In this document: positions 15,748 through 24,067 of the stretch, piece after piece | Layout: each line of letters begins with the position of its first letter | Position numbering within the stretch: the stretch's first letter is position 1 | From: JBCCQH01 sp039024435 | GTDB lineage: Bacteria > Bacteroidota > Bacteroidia > J057 > JADKCL01 | DNA: 64,000 nt | Assembly (NCBI GenBank): GCA_039024435.1 | Contig: JBCCQH010000027.1 | Span: forward strand, 1-64,000 | Reading direction: 5' to 3' | The notes under the pieces: generated by a model | Told to the model about the DNA's origin: nothing | Seen by the model: only the letters and a program-made list of their open reading frames with translations | The model's database searches: none | Made by a program: the position numbers and the translations under genes

Positions 15748-17739
15748 TCAATTTTCGAGGGGCAGGCGAATGAGAAACACCGCGCCGCCACCTTCGGCAT
15801 CCTGCACCGTGATTTGCCCCTGATGACCCTTGGCGACGGTCTCAAACGCGAGACTCAACCCCAAGCCCGTGCCCTGATTCGGTGGTTTCGTGGTGAAAAA
15901 CGGCTCGAATACCTTATCCTTGTGGTCATCGGGAACTCCGGGACCATTGTCCTGAACCCGAATCTCCAATTCTGACCCCACCCTTTGCGTCACCACTTTC
16001 AGTCGCGGCCCAAATTCCGGCCCTTCCTGGGCGACCCGGCTCCCCAGCGCCTCAAATGCATTCCCGATCACATTCAGCAAGGCCCGGCCCAGGTCCGCCC
16101 GCACCATGGGCACCGCCTTATCGGCCATACCCGGCACGAACTCCACCGCACAATCAAAAGCGCCGGGCTTTCCGCGCATGCTGTGAAACGCCACCTGTAG
16201 GTATTCCTCCACAAACTGATCGACGGCAACGGATTCCTTTTGCTTCTCACTGCCCCCCGCGTGACGCAACATATCGGTCACGATGCGGCTGGCCCGTTGG
16301 CCGTGCTCAAGTACCTTCCCCGAATTCGTACGGATGTCACGGAAATATTCAAATACCGTATCCGCCGAATCCCCGGAAAAGGGCTGCCCCTGCAAATCAG
16401 TCAATTCTTCCGCCGCCTCATCCACCATATCCACACTGAGCCGGGAAAGGCTGTTTACGAAGTTCAGTGGATTGCGGATTTCGTGGGCAATACCGGCCGT
16501 AACCTGCCCCAACGACGCAAGCTTTTCCGTGCGCACCAACTGGTTTTGTGCCCGCTGCAAACTGTCTAGCGCAGCCCGCAAACGCCGATTGGCCCGGTTT
16601 TTTAGAATGACCGCCCGCGCGAGAACTGCCAGGAAAATCCCCACCAGAATGAGTCCCCCCAGGATGATGTAAGAGCGCAGGCGCTCGGTCTTCAATTCTT
16701 CCTCCGCCAGGGCCGTTTTCGCTCGTTCAAGGTCGACCTGCTGGGCGATTTTTTCATTTTCCAAGCGCAATTGTTTCTTCTCGTAGCCCGCCACGATGTC
16801 CGACAGTTGGCGGGCATTCACGTCCCCGAGCAGGCTGTCGCGCACGACATTGTTCAGTTGGTAATACTCAGCGGCTTCGGCATCCCGGCCGCGCTCCTTC
16901 ATCAGGTCCCCCAGCAATTGGTAGAGATCCATGGTGCTGGCGCGCGACCCGATTTCTCGGGCCAATTTTAGCCCCTTGCGCGCATAGTTTTCGGCGACCA
17001 AGTATTTCTTTTCCCCCTGGCTCACCCGGGCCAGCCCGTATTGGGCCCGAACGGTGCGCTCCCGGTCATTGGTCCGTTCAAACTGATTCAGGGCATCGCG
17101 GAAACGCCCTCGAGACAGGGTAAACCGCTTTTTGTCGAGAAAGAGAAATCCCAATTGCAAATTGGCGAGGGCAGCGGTTTCCCGATCTTCGACCTTCCGG
17201 GCCAGGCGGGCCGCGTCGACGTACATCTTGTGGGCCAGGTTTTGGTTTCCGGCTCCCTCTTCCAGTTCACCCAAGGCCAGGTAGACCTTGGCCTGGCGTC
17301 CCACGTCTTCCGCCTTGCCCAAGCGGTCCAATGCTGCACGATAATACACGCGCGCCGAATCCAGGGTGTCGAGTTCCCGGTAGACCTCTCCGATTGAAGT
17401 CAGGTCCCGCGCTTCTCCGCCGTAATTGCCCAGGATATCTTCGAGCTCGCGGCTGCGCAGCAAGTCAGGCAGTGCCTCCCGGTAGTGGTTGGCTTGGATC
17501 AGGATTTCCGCGCGGTGGCGCACCGCCCGTACGATCAGCCGATCTTTTTCTTCAAATTCCGCCAGGATCACTGCCCGGTCCGCATAGGCCAGTGCCGAGT
17601 CCACCTGCTCCGGCATGAAACGGGTAGAGCGTTGCAAGAGATCCCGGAGGGCGTCCTGGGCCAAAGTCGACGGGCCAATCAGCCCCCCCAGCAACAGACA
17701 CAATCCGGCGCGGATCAGTAGAAGGTGCCAATGTTTCAT
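15748..17739 (-). CDS. TPR-containing sensor histidine kinase
   Basis: A 663-residue kinase. The start is ATG 17739 (MKHWHLLLIRAG), which overlaps the upstream gene's TGA as ATGA. Domain order: signal peptide, periplasmic TPR array (about 30-340), one membrane helix (YIILGGLILVGIFLAVLARA, near 355-378), short coiled coil, HisKA with phospho-acceptor His in GIAHEIRNPLNF (near 417), and HATPase with N box NVIGNAFEAL, G1 box QDNGPGVPDD, F box VFEPFFTTK and G2 GTGLGLSLA. This is the common Bacteroidota TPR kinase design. Its translational coupling to a REC-HK-REC-AraC protein suggests both act in one phosphorelay. The signal sensed is unknown. Confidence 0.92.
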   Translation of the reverse strand: MKHWHLLLIRAGLCLLLGGLIGPSTLAQDALRDLLQRSTRFMPEQVDSALAYADRAVILAEFEEKDRLIVRAVRHRAEILIQANHYREALPDLLRSRELEDILGNYGGEARDLTSIGEVYRELDTLDSARVYYRAALDRLGKAEDVGRQAKVYLALGELEEGAGNQNLAHKMYVDAARLARKVEDRETAALANLQLGFLFLDKKRFTLSRGRFRDALNQFERTNDRERTVRAQYGLARVSQGEKKYLVAENYARKGLKLAREIGSRASTMDLYQLLGDLMKERGRDAEAAEYYQLNNVVRDSLLGDVNARQLSDIVAGYEKKQLRLENEKIAQQVDLERAKTALAEEELKTERLRSYIILGGLILVGIFLAVLARAVILKNRANRRLRAALDSLQRAQNQLVRTEKLASLGQVTAGIAHEIRNPLNFVNSLSRLSVDMVDEAAEELTDLQGQPFSGDSADTVFEYFRDIRTNSGKVLEHGQRASRIVTDMLRHAGGSEKQKESVAVDQFVEEYLQVAFHSMRGKPGAFDCAVEFVPGMADKAVPMVRADLGRALLNVIGNAFEALGSRVAQEGPEFGPRLKVVTQRVGSELEIRVQDNGPGVPDDHKDKVFEPFFTTKPPNQGTGLGLSLAFETVAKGHQGQITVQDAEGGGAVFLIRLPLEN

Positions 17740-19727
17740 CCCCGGTCGACCGCCTCCCGCGGACTGATTCCGTAGTGGTCTTTGAAGCATTTTGTAAAGT
17801 ATGAAGAACTGCCAAACCCAGTTTTCAAAGCGACCTCCCAGACCGGGGCCGAACGCGTAACCAACATTTGCCGGGCGCGTTCCAAGCGGTAGTTGCGGAT
17901 AAAGCGTACCGGGGATTCGCCGGTCAGGGCATTCAGTTTGCGGCCCAAAGTCCGGCGGCTCATCGCCAGTTCATCGGCCATCATCTCTACCCCAAAAAGT
18001 TCATCGTTCAGGTGCGCTTCCATGACGCGCTTGACCTCGCCGAGGAATTGATCTTCCATGGAGGGGGCTTTGACCTTTTCCGGCCGCAGAAAATCGCGGC
18101 GAAATCGTTCCCGCAACCGCTCGCGCTGGTCCAGCAGGGCTTGGATCTGCGCCCGCAGTTCTTCAGGGTGGAAAGGTTTGCTGAGGTAGGCTTCCGCACC
18201 GGTTTGCAGGCCTTCGACGCGGTGGTCCGCTTGGGCCTTTGCCGTGAGAAGGATCACGGGGATGTGGCTGGTACTGCGCTCGTGGCGGAGCAATTCCAGC
18301 ATGCCCACCCCATCCAGCTCCGGCATCATCCAATCGGAAATGATGAGGTCGGGCACGGTTTTCCGGGCTTTCTCCCAGCCTATTTGTCCATTTTCAGCGG
18401 TTTCCAGCCGGAAGCCACCTTGCAACAGATCCACAATGTAGCGGCGCATATCCGGATTGTCCTCCACCAACAACAAATGCGGTGCATCCTCGGTCGCCGG
18501 GTTCTGTACCTCAGGGGAAGGCATTGTGGGGGCAGCCTCGGGCAATTCCGGAGTCTGACTGGAAAAGCCGCCGGCGGTGCGTTGGGCAGAAAGATGGCGC
18601 GGCAGTTGGAGGATAAATTCTGATCCCACCCCAGGCTCGGAATGCAGCTCGATTTGGCCACCGTGCAGTTCTGCGAGGGCGCGTGACAGCGCCAGTCCAA
18701 TCCCCGTACCCGGATAGGCGCTGTTTTCGCCGGCGTCGCCTCGACCGAAGCGTTCAAAAATGCGGTCCAGTTGCTCCGCTGGGATACCGGAGCCATTGTC
18801 TTTGACGTGGAAATCGACTCGATTTTCCCGCGGAACCAGCCGGAGTTCCACCCGGCCACCCGCGGAGGTGAATTTGACCGCATTTGAGAGCAGGTTCATC
18901 AGGATGCGAAGCAATTTGGGCGGATCGGCGGTCAGTTCAATGTTTTCCTCGGACGCAGAAAATTGCAATTGGAGGTCTTTTTCTTCGGCCAAGGGTCGGA
19001 AGGCAGCGATCAAGTCCCGGCCCAGGGCCACGGCTTCCACGGGCTGGAGTTCCAGGTCCATGCGCCGGGCATCGATTCGGGCAAAGTCCAGCAACTGGTT
19101 GATGAGGTCGAGGAGCAGCCGGCCATTGCGCTTGGCTTGGTTGAGGAAGCGGCGCACCGCTTCTTCCTGGCTCAGGTCAAAGGCCGATTCCAGCGGCCCG
19201 AGCAATAGGGTGAGCGGCGTGCGCAATTCGTGAGTGACATTTTCGAAGAACTCCTTTTGCAGGCGGCGGCTGTACTCGATGCGCTCCTTTTCCCGGCGGG
19301 TCTCCTCCAATTGCCGGCTGGCTTCGATGGCTTGCTGGGTCTTCGCCAATTCGCGGACGGCTTTGTCCAGCACCCGTTCCAACTCTTCCACATCCAAGGG
19401 CTTGGTCACAAAGTCGTAGGCCCCCTGGTTCATCGCCTCACGGATATTGGCCATGTCGTCGTAAGCCGAGATGATGAGGGGAACCAGCAGGGCGCGGTCC
19501 AGGGTGCGGATTTCCCGGAGCAGGGCCAGGCCATTCATGACCGGCATGTTGATATCGGTAAAGACAATGGAAACGGTGGGATCGGCCCGCAAGACTTCCA
19601 GGGCAGCCCGACCGTGCTCGGCAAAGGCAAACTCGAGTTCGCCCTTCCGGATACGGCGGCGAAACTTTTGGCGAAATATGAGTTGGACGTCCGGTTCGTC
19701 GTCAACAACAAGGATCTTCAGGCTCAC
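17736..19727 (-). CDS. Hybrid regulator: REC - histidine kinase - REC - AraC-type DNA-binding domain
   Basis: A 663-residue soluble one-protein phosphorelay. REC1 (about 3-125; LVVDDEPDVQLIF, phospho-Asp in IVFTDINMPVMNG), a coiled linker, HisKA (FENVTHELRTPLTLLLGP, His near 166), HATPase (NLLSNAVKFT, KDNGSGIPAEQLDRIFERFGRG, GTGIGLALSRAL), REC2 (LLLVEDNPDMRRYI, LIISDWMMPELDG), then an AraC helix-turn-helix pair (LAMSRRTLGRKLNALTGESP and PVWEVALKTGFGSSSYFTKCF). It resembles the cytoplasmic half of Bacteroides hybrid two-component systems but has a receiver, not a periplasmic sensor, at the front. The start is set at GTG 19727 because a terminator for the upstream gene lies at 19740-19768. Confidence 0.9.
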   Translation of the reverse strand: MSLKILVVDDEPDVQLIFRQKFRRRIRKGELEFAFAEHGRAALEVLRADPTVSIVFTDINMPVMNGLALLREIRTLDRALLVPLIISAYDDMANIREAMNQGAYDFVTKPLDVEELERVLDKAVRELAKTQQAIEASRQLEETRREKERIEYSRRLQKEFFENVTHELRTPLTLLLGPLESAFDLSQEEAVRRFLNQAKRNGRLLLDLINQLLDFARIDARRMDLELQPVEAVALGRDLIAAFRPLAEEKDLQLQFSASEENIELTADPPKLLRILMNLLSNAVKFTSAGGRVELRLVPRENRVDFHVKDNGSGIPAEQLDRIFERFGRGDAGENSAYPGTGIGLALSRALAELHGGQIELHSEPGVGSEFILQLPRHLSAQRTAGGFSSQTPELPEAAPTMPSPEVQNPATEDAPHLLLVEDNPDMRRYIVDLLQGGFRLETAENGQIGWEKARKTVPDLIISDWMMPELDGVGMLELLRHERSTSHIPVILLTAKAQADHRVEGLQTGAEAYLSKPFHPEELRAQIQALLDQRERLRERFRRDFLRPEKVKAPSMEDQFLGEVKRVMEAHLNDELFGVEMMADELAMSRRTLGRKLNALTGESPVRFIRNYRLERARQMLVTRSAPVWEVALKTGFGSSSYFTKCFKDHYGISPREAVDRG

Positions 19728-19739
19728 CCCGGAAGATAC

Positions 19740-19768
19740 AAAAAAAAGGGCCGACAAATTGCCGGCCC
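19740..19768 (-). terminator. Rho-independent terminator after the DUF1508 gene
   Basis: On the minus strand, GGGCCG and CGGCCC form a stem around a short loop, followed by eight T residues. It lies about 20 bases after the DUF1508 stop and immediately before the hybrid regulator start, which helps place that start at 19727. Confidence 0.8.
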
Positions 19769-19786
19769 GGGTGGGTTTACTTGCGG

Positions 19787-20137
19787 TCAATTGGCTTGCA
19801 AGAGGCCCAGGTCGTTGACCCGGCCGAATTGTGCGGCTTTCATCACCGCCCGTACCCCATTGTCCCGACCCTGTTTCGATTCGTACAATTCGCTCCAGCC
19901 GATGATCCGGCCGCTTTTGGAGCGCAACTGGAAGTAAAATTTATGGTTGGCGGAGCGCTTAAGGGTAAATCGTCCCTCTTCGATGGCATTTTCCATCACG
20001 TGGGCGATGCCGTGCAATACCGAAAACTTAGAGCTGTATCCGCGACCGGTCATGATCGGTTCACCGTTGGCCGCTTTGAGGCGATAGTAAAACTTGCCGT
20101 CCTCGGCGGCGAAGATTTCAAATTTTGGTCTTCTCAT
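19787..20137 (-). CDS. YegP-like protein with two DUF1508 repeats
   Basis: A 116-residue protein made of two DUF1508 units: KFEIFAAEDGKFYYRLKAANG to GIAHVMENA, and RFTLKRSANHKFYFQLRSKSG to NGVRAVMKAA. Each carries the FYFxLxxxNG and NGxxxVxxNA signatures of the YegP family. The biochemical role is unknown; family members are small, widely distributed, and often expressed under stress. It is flanked by a palindrome-overlapped promoter upstream and its own terminator, so it is monocistronic. Confidence 0.88.
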   Translation of the reverse strand: MRRPKFEIFAAEDGKFYYRLKAANGEPIMTGRGYSSKFSVLHGIAHVMENAIEEGRFTLKRSANHKFYFQLRSKSGRIIGWSELYESKQGRDNGVRAVMKAAQFGRVNDLGLLQAN

Positions 20138-20247
20138 AATTTGCAGTTTGAATTGAGGTTTTTGATGGGGGAGTTCGGATCTTATGCTGCACTTGGCTCG
20201 GCAGATTTCAAAATTCCAGTTTGAACCCCTTACCAGCGATTTGTTAC

Positions 20248-20282
20248 TTAAATATACGGGCGCACCTTGACATCATGTGTCA
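20248..20282 (-). promoter_or_regulatory. Candidate promoter with TTGACA palindrome for the DUF1508 gene
   Basis: On the minus strand TTGACA (20282-20277) is 21 bases from TATATTTA (20255-20248). TTGACATCATGTGTCAA (20266-20282) is a perfect inverted repeat TTGACA-N5-TGTCAA covering the -33 region. The leader to the ATG at 20137 would be about 100 bases. Apart from this, 20138-20395 shows nothing coding. Confidence 0.4.
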
Positions 20283-20395
20283 ATGTAAACCGGAAAAACT
20301 GTTCCCATACAAGGAAAATGGGGAAACAATTACAGTACAAGTGGGCGGTACAATTGGAATATGGGAGACGATGGAAAGCGGTCCATTCGCAATGT

Positions 20396-21130
20396 TTATC
20401 GGCGGCGAAGTAAAATTCGGATGAAATTGAGTCCTTCGCCCAGGAGAATGCGCGGATTGACTTTCGAAAAAACCACGTCGGGCTTCAGTTCGACCGGAGC
20501 CGGAAGCAAGCGAATTCCCTTCGCATTCGAAGCGAGGTAGATAAATTCCAGGTCAAAGAGGAAACGCCGGATGCTGGTTTGGAGAAATAGCTTACGGCCC
20601 GTAGCATTGAAGCCCTTGAGGCCACATTGGGTATCGGTGAGGCGAAGGCGGAGAAAGGTCCGTAGCATCCAGCGCAGCAAGCGAGATATGCGGCGGCGAC
20701 CCGCGGGAACATTGGTGTAATACCCTTCATCGCGCACCCCGGCGACGATATCGGCTTGCCCCTCCGCCAGCATCCGGTAGAGGCCGATCAGGCTGTGCTC
20801 GCGATAGGGAAAGTCCACATCGGTGTAAATCTGCACTTGTGAGGTCGCCGTCTGCATTCCGGTGCGCAGAGCGTGGCCTTTCCCACGGTTGGGCGCGTAG
20901 GCCAGGTAGCGAAATTGAATTCCGGCGGCGTGAAGTGCCCGCTCCAACTCCAATTCCTCCCCCCCGGCTTTGGGCAAGCCACGTGTCGAACCATCATTGA
21001 CCAAAATCACACACAGGTCCGTTTCCACCAACTCCGCCGCAATCTTCCCGAGTGCCTCCACTACCCGCTGCCGCCAGCCCGCCGCCGGATTGTAACAAGG
21101 CAATACGATATCGAGTGAGGGAAGTGCCAA
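20396..21130 (-). CDS. Family 2 glycosyltransferase, dolichyl-phosphate glucosyltransferase (ALG5)-like
   Basis: A 244-residue GT-A enzyme that probably charges a polyprenyl phosphate with a hexose from a nucleotide sugar. Motifs: LDIVLPCYNPAAGW, VILVNDGSTRG, the metal-binding DxD in YTDVDFPYR, and DTQCGLKGFNATGRKLFL followed by FLFDLEFIYLAS, characteristic of the ALG5/DPM-like clade. There is no C-terminal membrane helix pair, so it is peripheral. The GT-C membrane glycosyltransferase at 24.1 kb could use such a polyprenyl-linked donor, but the two are not in one operon. Confidence 0.88.
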   Translation of the reverse strand: MALPSLDIVLPCYNPAAGWRQRVVEALGKIAAELVETDLCVILVNDGSTRGLPKAGGEELELERALHAAGIQFRYLAYAPNRGKGHALRTGMQTATSQVQIYTDVDFPYREHSLIGLYRMLAEGQADIVAGVRDEGYYTNVPAGRRRISRLLRWMLRTFLRLRLTDTQCGLKGFNATGRKLFLQTSIRRFLFDLEFIYLASNAKGIRLLPAPVELKPDVVFSKVNPRILLGEGLNFIRILLRRR

Positions 21131-21156
21131 AGGGTAGTCCTGCAGTTGTCGACGGG

Positions 21157-21194
21157 TTTTAAAAATGCCACCTCATTCTTGCGAATCAGGTGGC
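21157..21194 (-). terminator. Rho-independent terminator after accC
   Basis: On the minus strand TGCCACCT and AGGTGGCA pair as an 8-bp stem around a 14-base loop, followed by TTTTTAAAA. It lies about 40 bases after the accC stop and ends the efp-accB-accC operon. Confidence 0.8.
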
Positions 21195-21234
21195 AGTGGC
21201 TCAGGAGCAGAAAGCGGGGACAGAAGCCGTTACC

Positions 21235-22590
21235 TCAGCCCTTTTTCATGATCTCGCTCTGCTCCAAGTATTTCGTTGAATACACACCCGAACGAAAGAC
21301 CTCGTCGCGCATGAGGCGCTTGTGAAAAGGAATCGTCGTATGCACCCCTTCCACGATGAACTCTTCTAGGGCGCGTTCCATCTTGGCGATGACTTCCTCG
21401 CGGGTACGCGCGGTCACGATCAGTTTCCCGATCATCGAGTCGTAGTACGGCGGAATCACGTAACCGGAGTAGGCGTGGGTATCGACCCGTACCCCATGTC
21501 CGCCCGGCTTGTGGAACTCCTTGATGCGTCCCGGACTGGGCCGGAAATCATTGAAGGGGTCCTCCGCATTGATGCGCACCTCCATGGAGTGGATGTCCTT
21601 GGGGAAGTAGTGATTTCCGGAAACCTCGATCCCGGCCGCCGCCTTGATTTGTTCCTTGATCAAGTCATAATTGAACACTTCCTCGGTCACCGGGTGCTCG
21701 ACCTGGATCCGGGTGTTCATCTCCATGAAGTAAAACTTGCCGGTATCATCCACGATGAACTCGACGGTACCGGCACCTTCGTACTGGACTGATTTTGCGG
21801 CTTTGATGGCAGCATCGCCCATCTTTTTCCGGAGCTTGTCCGTCATGAAGGGAGCGGGGCTCGGGCTTTCTTCCACAAGTTTTTGGTGGCGGCGCTGGAT
21901 CGTGCAGTCGCGCTCGCTCAAGTGGGAAACGTTGCCGTATTGGTCGCCGACCACCTGAATCTCGATGTGGCGGGGATTGACGATGAATTTCTCCATGTAC
22001 ATCCCATCGTTGCCAAATGCTGCGCCGGCTTCTTTGCGGGCCGATTCCCAGGCTGCCTCGATTTCTTCTTCTTCATTGACGATGCGCATCCCTTTGCCGC
22101 CCCCGCCCGCGGTGGCTTTGAGCAGTACTGGATATCCGATTTTCGCGCCGACCTTTCTGGCGTGCTCCAAGTCGCGCAAGAGGCCGTCGGAACCAGGCAC
22201 CACCGGAACTCCGGCTTTTTTCATCGTCGATTTTGCGGAGGCCTTGTCGCCCATGCCGTTGATGGCTTCCGGCGACGGCCCGATGAATTTGATGCCGTAA
22301 TCACCGCATACCTGAGCAAATTCGGCGTTTTCCGCAAGAAATCCGTATCCTGGGTGAATGCCATCGACACCGGTAATTTCGGCCGCCGCGATGATATTCG
22401 GGATGTTCAGGTAGCTTTCTTTGCCGGAAGGCGGGCCAATGCAGACCGCTTCATCAGCAAATCGTACGTGCAGGGAGTCGCGGTCGGCGGTAGAGTAGAC
22501 CGCGACCGTTCCGATTCCCATTTCTTTTGCGGTACGTATAATGCGGAGCGCGATCTCACCGCGGTTCGCAATCAGTATTTTGTTGAACAC
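21235..22590 (-). CDS. accC: Acetyl-CoA carboxylase, biotin carboxylase subunit
   Basis: Carboxylates biotin on AccB using ATP and bicarbonate, the first half of malonyl-CoA synthesis. The 451 residues have the biotin carboxylase N domain (MFNKILIANRGEIALRIIRTA), the ATP-grasp Gly-rich loop KATAGGGGKGMRIV, and the metal/bicarbonate site EMNTRIQVEHPVTE. Length matches the single-subunit bacterial enzyme. It follows accB by 12 bases and is the last gene of the operon, with a terminator downstream. Confidence 0.97.
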   Translation of the reverse strand: MFNKILIANRGEIALRIIRTAKEMGIGTVAVYSTADRDSLHVRFADEAVCIGPPSGKESYLNIPNIIAAAEITGVDGIHPGYGFLAENAEFAQVCGDYGIKFIGPSPEAINGMGDKASAKSTMKKAGVPVVPGSDGLLRDLEHARKVGAKIGYPVLLKATAGGGGKGMRIVNEEEEIEAAWESARKEAGAAFGNDGMYMEKFIVNPRHIEIQVVGDQYGNVSHLSERDCTIQRRHQKLVEESPSPAPFMTDKLRKKMGDAAIKAAKSVQYEGAGTVEFIVDDTGKFYFMEMNTRIQVEHPVTEEVFNYDLIKEQIKAAAGIEVSGNHYFPKDIHSMEVRINAEDPFNDFRPSPGRIKEFHKPGGHGVRVDTHAYSGYVIPPYYDSMIGKLIVTARTREEVIAKMERALEEFIVEGVHTTIPFHKRLMRDEVFRSGVYSTKYLEQSEIMKKG

Positions 22591-22602
22591 AAGCGTCCTC
22601 CT

Positions 22603-23112
22603 TTATGCAAGCTCAATCAGGAAAAGGGGCTGCTCATATTCGACTGGCTGAGCATTTTCCACCAGGACTTTGACCACCGTCCCCGACACGTCGGATTCGA
22701 TCTCATTGAAGAGTTTCATGGCTTCAATGATGCCGAGCAGGTCACCCGGACTCACCTGGTCGCCGGCCTTGACGAAGGGTGGCTTGTCCGGCGAGGGCGC
22801 ACGGTAAAACGTTCCAATGAAGGGCGCTTTGAATTCGAAGAGATTTTTGTTGCTGTCTTCAGCGGCAGCTTTTGCCGGAGCGGCATCTTTGGCCGGCTCT
22901 TCCTTAGCGACCGGAGCCGGAACTTGCGGAACTGCCGCGACCGGAGCCTGCGCCTGCGGGACAACTTGCTGGGCGGGAACCGTATTGTAAATGATATTTT
23001 CCGGAAGACGACGCTGTACGCGAAGTTTGAAATCTTTCATCTCAAGCTCTACGTCGGTCAAGTTCGTCCGATTGATGTATTTCAGGAGTTCCTGGATCTC
23101 TTTGATTTCCAT
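22603..23112 (-). CDS. accB: Acetyl-CoA carboxylase biotin carboxyl carrier protein
   Basis: A 169-residue carrier. The N-terminal helix region (MEIKEIQELLKYINRTNLTDVELE) is typical of AccB; residues 45-90 are a flexible Ala/Pro linker; the C-terminal biotinyl domain carries the biotin-accepting Lys133 in EAMKLFNEIESD (MKL instead of the commoner MKM) and the thumb region APFIGTFYRAPSPD. Its modifying enzyme BirA is encoded at 10.4-11.1 kb. It is 30 bases downstream of efp. Confidence 0.97.
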   Translation of the reverse strand: MEIKEIQELLKYINRTNLTDVELEMKDFKLRVQRRLPENIIYNTVPAQQVVPQAQAPVAAVPQVPAPVAKEEPAKDAAPAKAAAEDSNKNLFEFKAPFIGTFYRAPSPDKPPFVKAGDQVSPGDLLGIIEAMKLFNEIESDVSGTVVKVLVENAQPVEYEQPLFLIELA

Positions 23113-23142
23113 GATTGAGTGTTTTGGACGGTGAATGGAGAA

Positions 23143-23709
23143 CTATGCTCTGGAACGTTCCATGTAGGAGCCGTCCTCGGTGTTGATTTTCACCCGATCA
23201 CCGATGTTGATGAACAGTGGGACCCGAATTTCGGCACCCGTTTCCACCGTGGCCGGCTTGAGGGTATTGGTGGCGGTATCGCCCTTGATCCCGGGTTCGG
23301 TATAGGTCACTTCCAGTACCACCGTGGCCGGAGGATCCACCGTCAAAATGGACTCGTCGGCAGTATTGAACAGGATTTCAACCATGTCACCTTCCTTGAT
23401 AAACTTAGCGGCAGGTATGTTTTCGGCCAATACCGGAATCTGCTCAAATGTCTCGGTGTCCATCAGCATGTAGCTGTCCGATTCCCGATACAAGTACTGG
23501 TACTTGCGCCGCTCTACCCGAACGATGTCAATCTTGGCCCCGGAGGGGTAAGTGTTGTCGAGCACCTTGCCGGTAGTAAGGCTTTTGAGCTTCGTGCGCA
23601 CAAATGCCGGACCTTTACCGGGTTTCACGTGCAGGAACTCCACAATCGTGAAAATGTCGCTATTGTGCCTGATGGTCAGGCCTTTCCGAATTTCAGAGGT
23701 TGAACCCAT
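23143..23709 (-). CDS. efp: Elongation factor P
   Basis: EF-P relieves ribosome stalling at polyproline. The 188-residue protein starts at ATG 23709 (MGSTSEIRKGLTIRHN); a longer in-frame extension would add an implausible Phe-rich stretch. The KOW-like domain I carries the loop KPGKGPAFVRTK with the modifiable Lys32, followed by the OB domains ending in INIGDRVKINTEDGSYMERS. A Lys-type loop could be beta-lysylated or left unmodified; no epmA is in this window. It heads the efp-accB-accC operon, a common arrangement. Confidence 0.97.
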   Translation of the reverse strand: MGSTSEIRKGLTIRHNSDIFTIVEFLHVKPGKGPAFVRTKLKSLTTGKVLDNTYPSGAKIDIVRVERRKYQYLYRESDSYMLMDTETFEQIPVLAENIPAAKFIKEGDMVEILFNTADESILTVDPPATVVLEVTYTEPGIKGDTATNTLKPATVETGAEIRVPLFINIGDRVKINTEDGSYMERSRA

Positions 23710-24067
23710 ATTGTTACGCGTTTTTTCAGGCGTGCAAAATAATAAAAAAAAGAACACCGCATTGAACCGTGATTGCTGCGGGGGGACGGGCATTTTGCCC
23801 CGAGCAAGGCAATCTTCGAAGGTTTGAAGTTGATCGTTGGGCCTGCTCGGCTAGCTCGATAAGCATCGTGATCCTGATCTCCTCCCGCTGACCTCTCGAC
23901 GCAAGGAGGGATCTTTCACGCGGTGATTTTCCGCTCTCCCAACCCCATAAGCCCACCAGAAAGAACAAAAACCCATGAACGTGGTCGCCGCGTTTGATCG
24001 TAACCGGTCCTCCCGGACCGTTGATCACTCCTTCGCTCGTGGCTTTGCAATTTGTGTAACTTGCGCC

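Noticed and set aside
21883..23118. Long plus-strand open frame across accC and accB
   Set aside because: Both opposite-strand genes are unmistakable; the composition (many F, R, H, D) is that of an antisense shadow.
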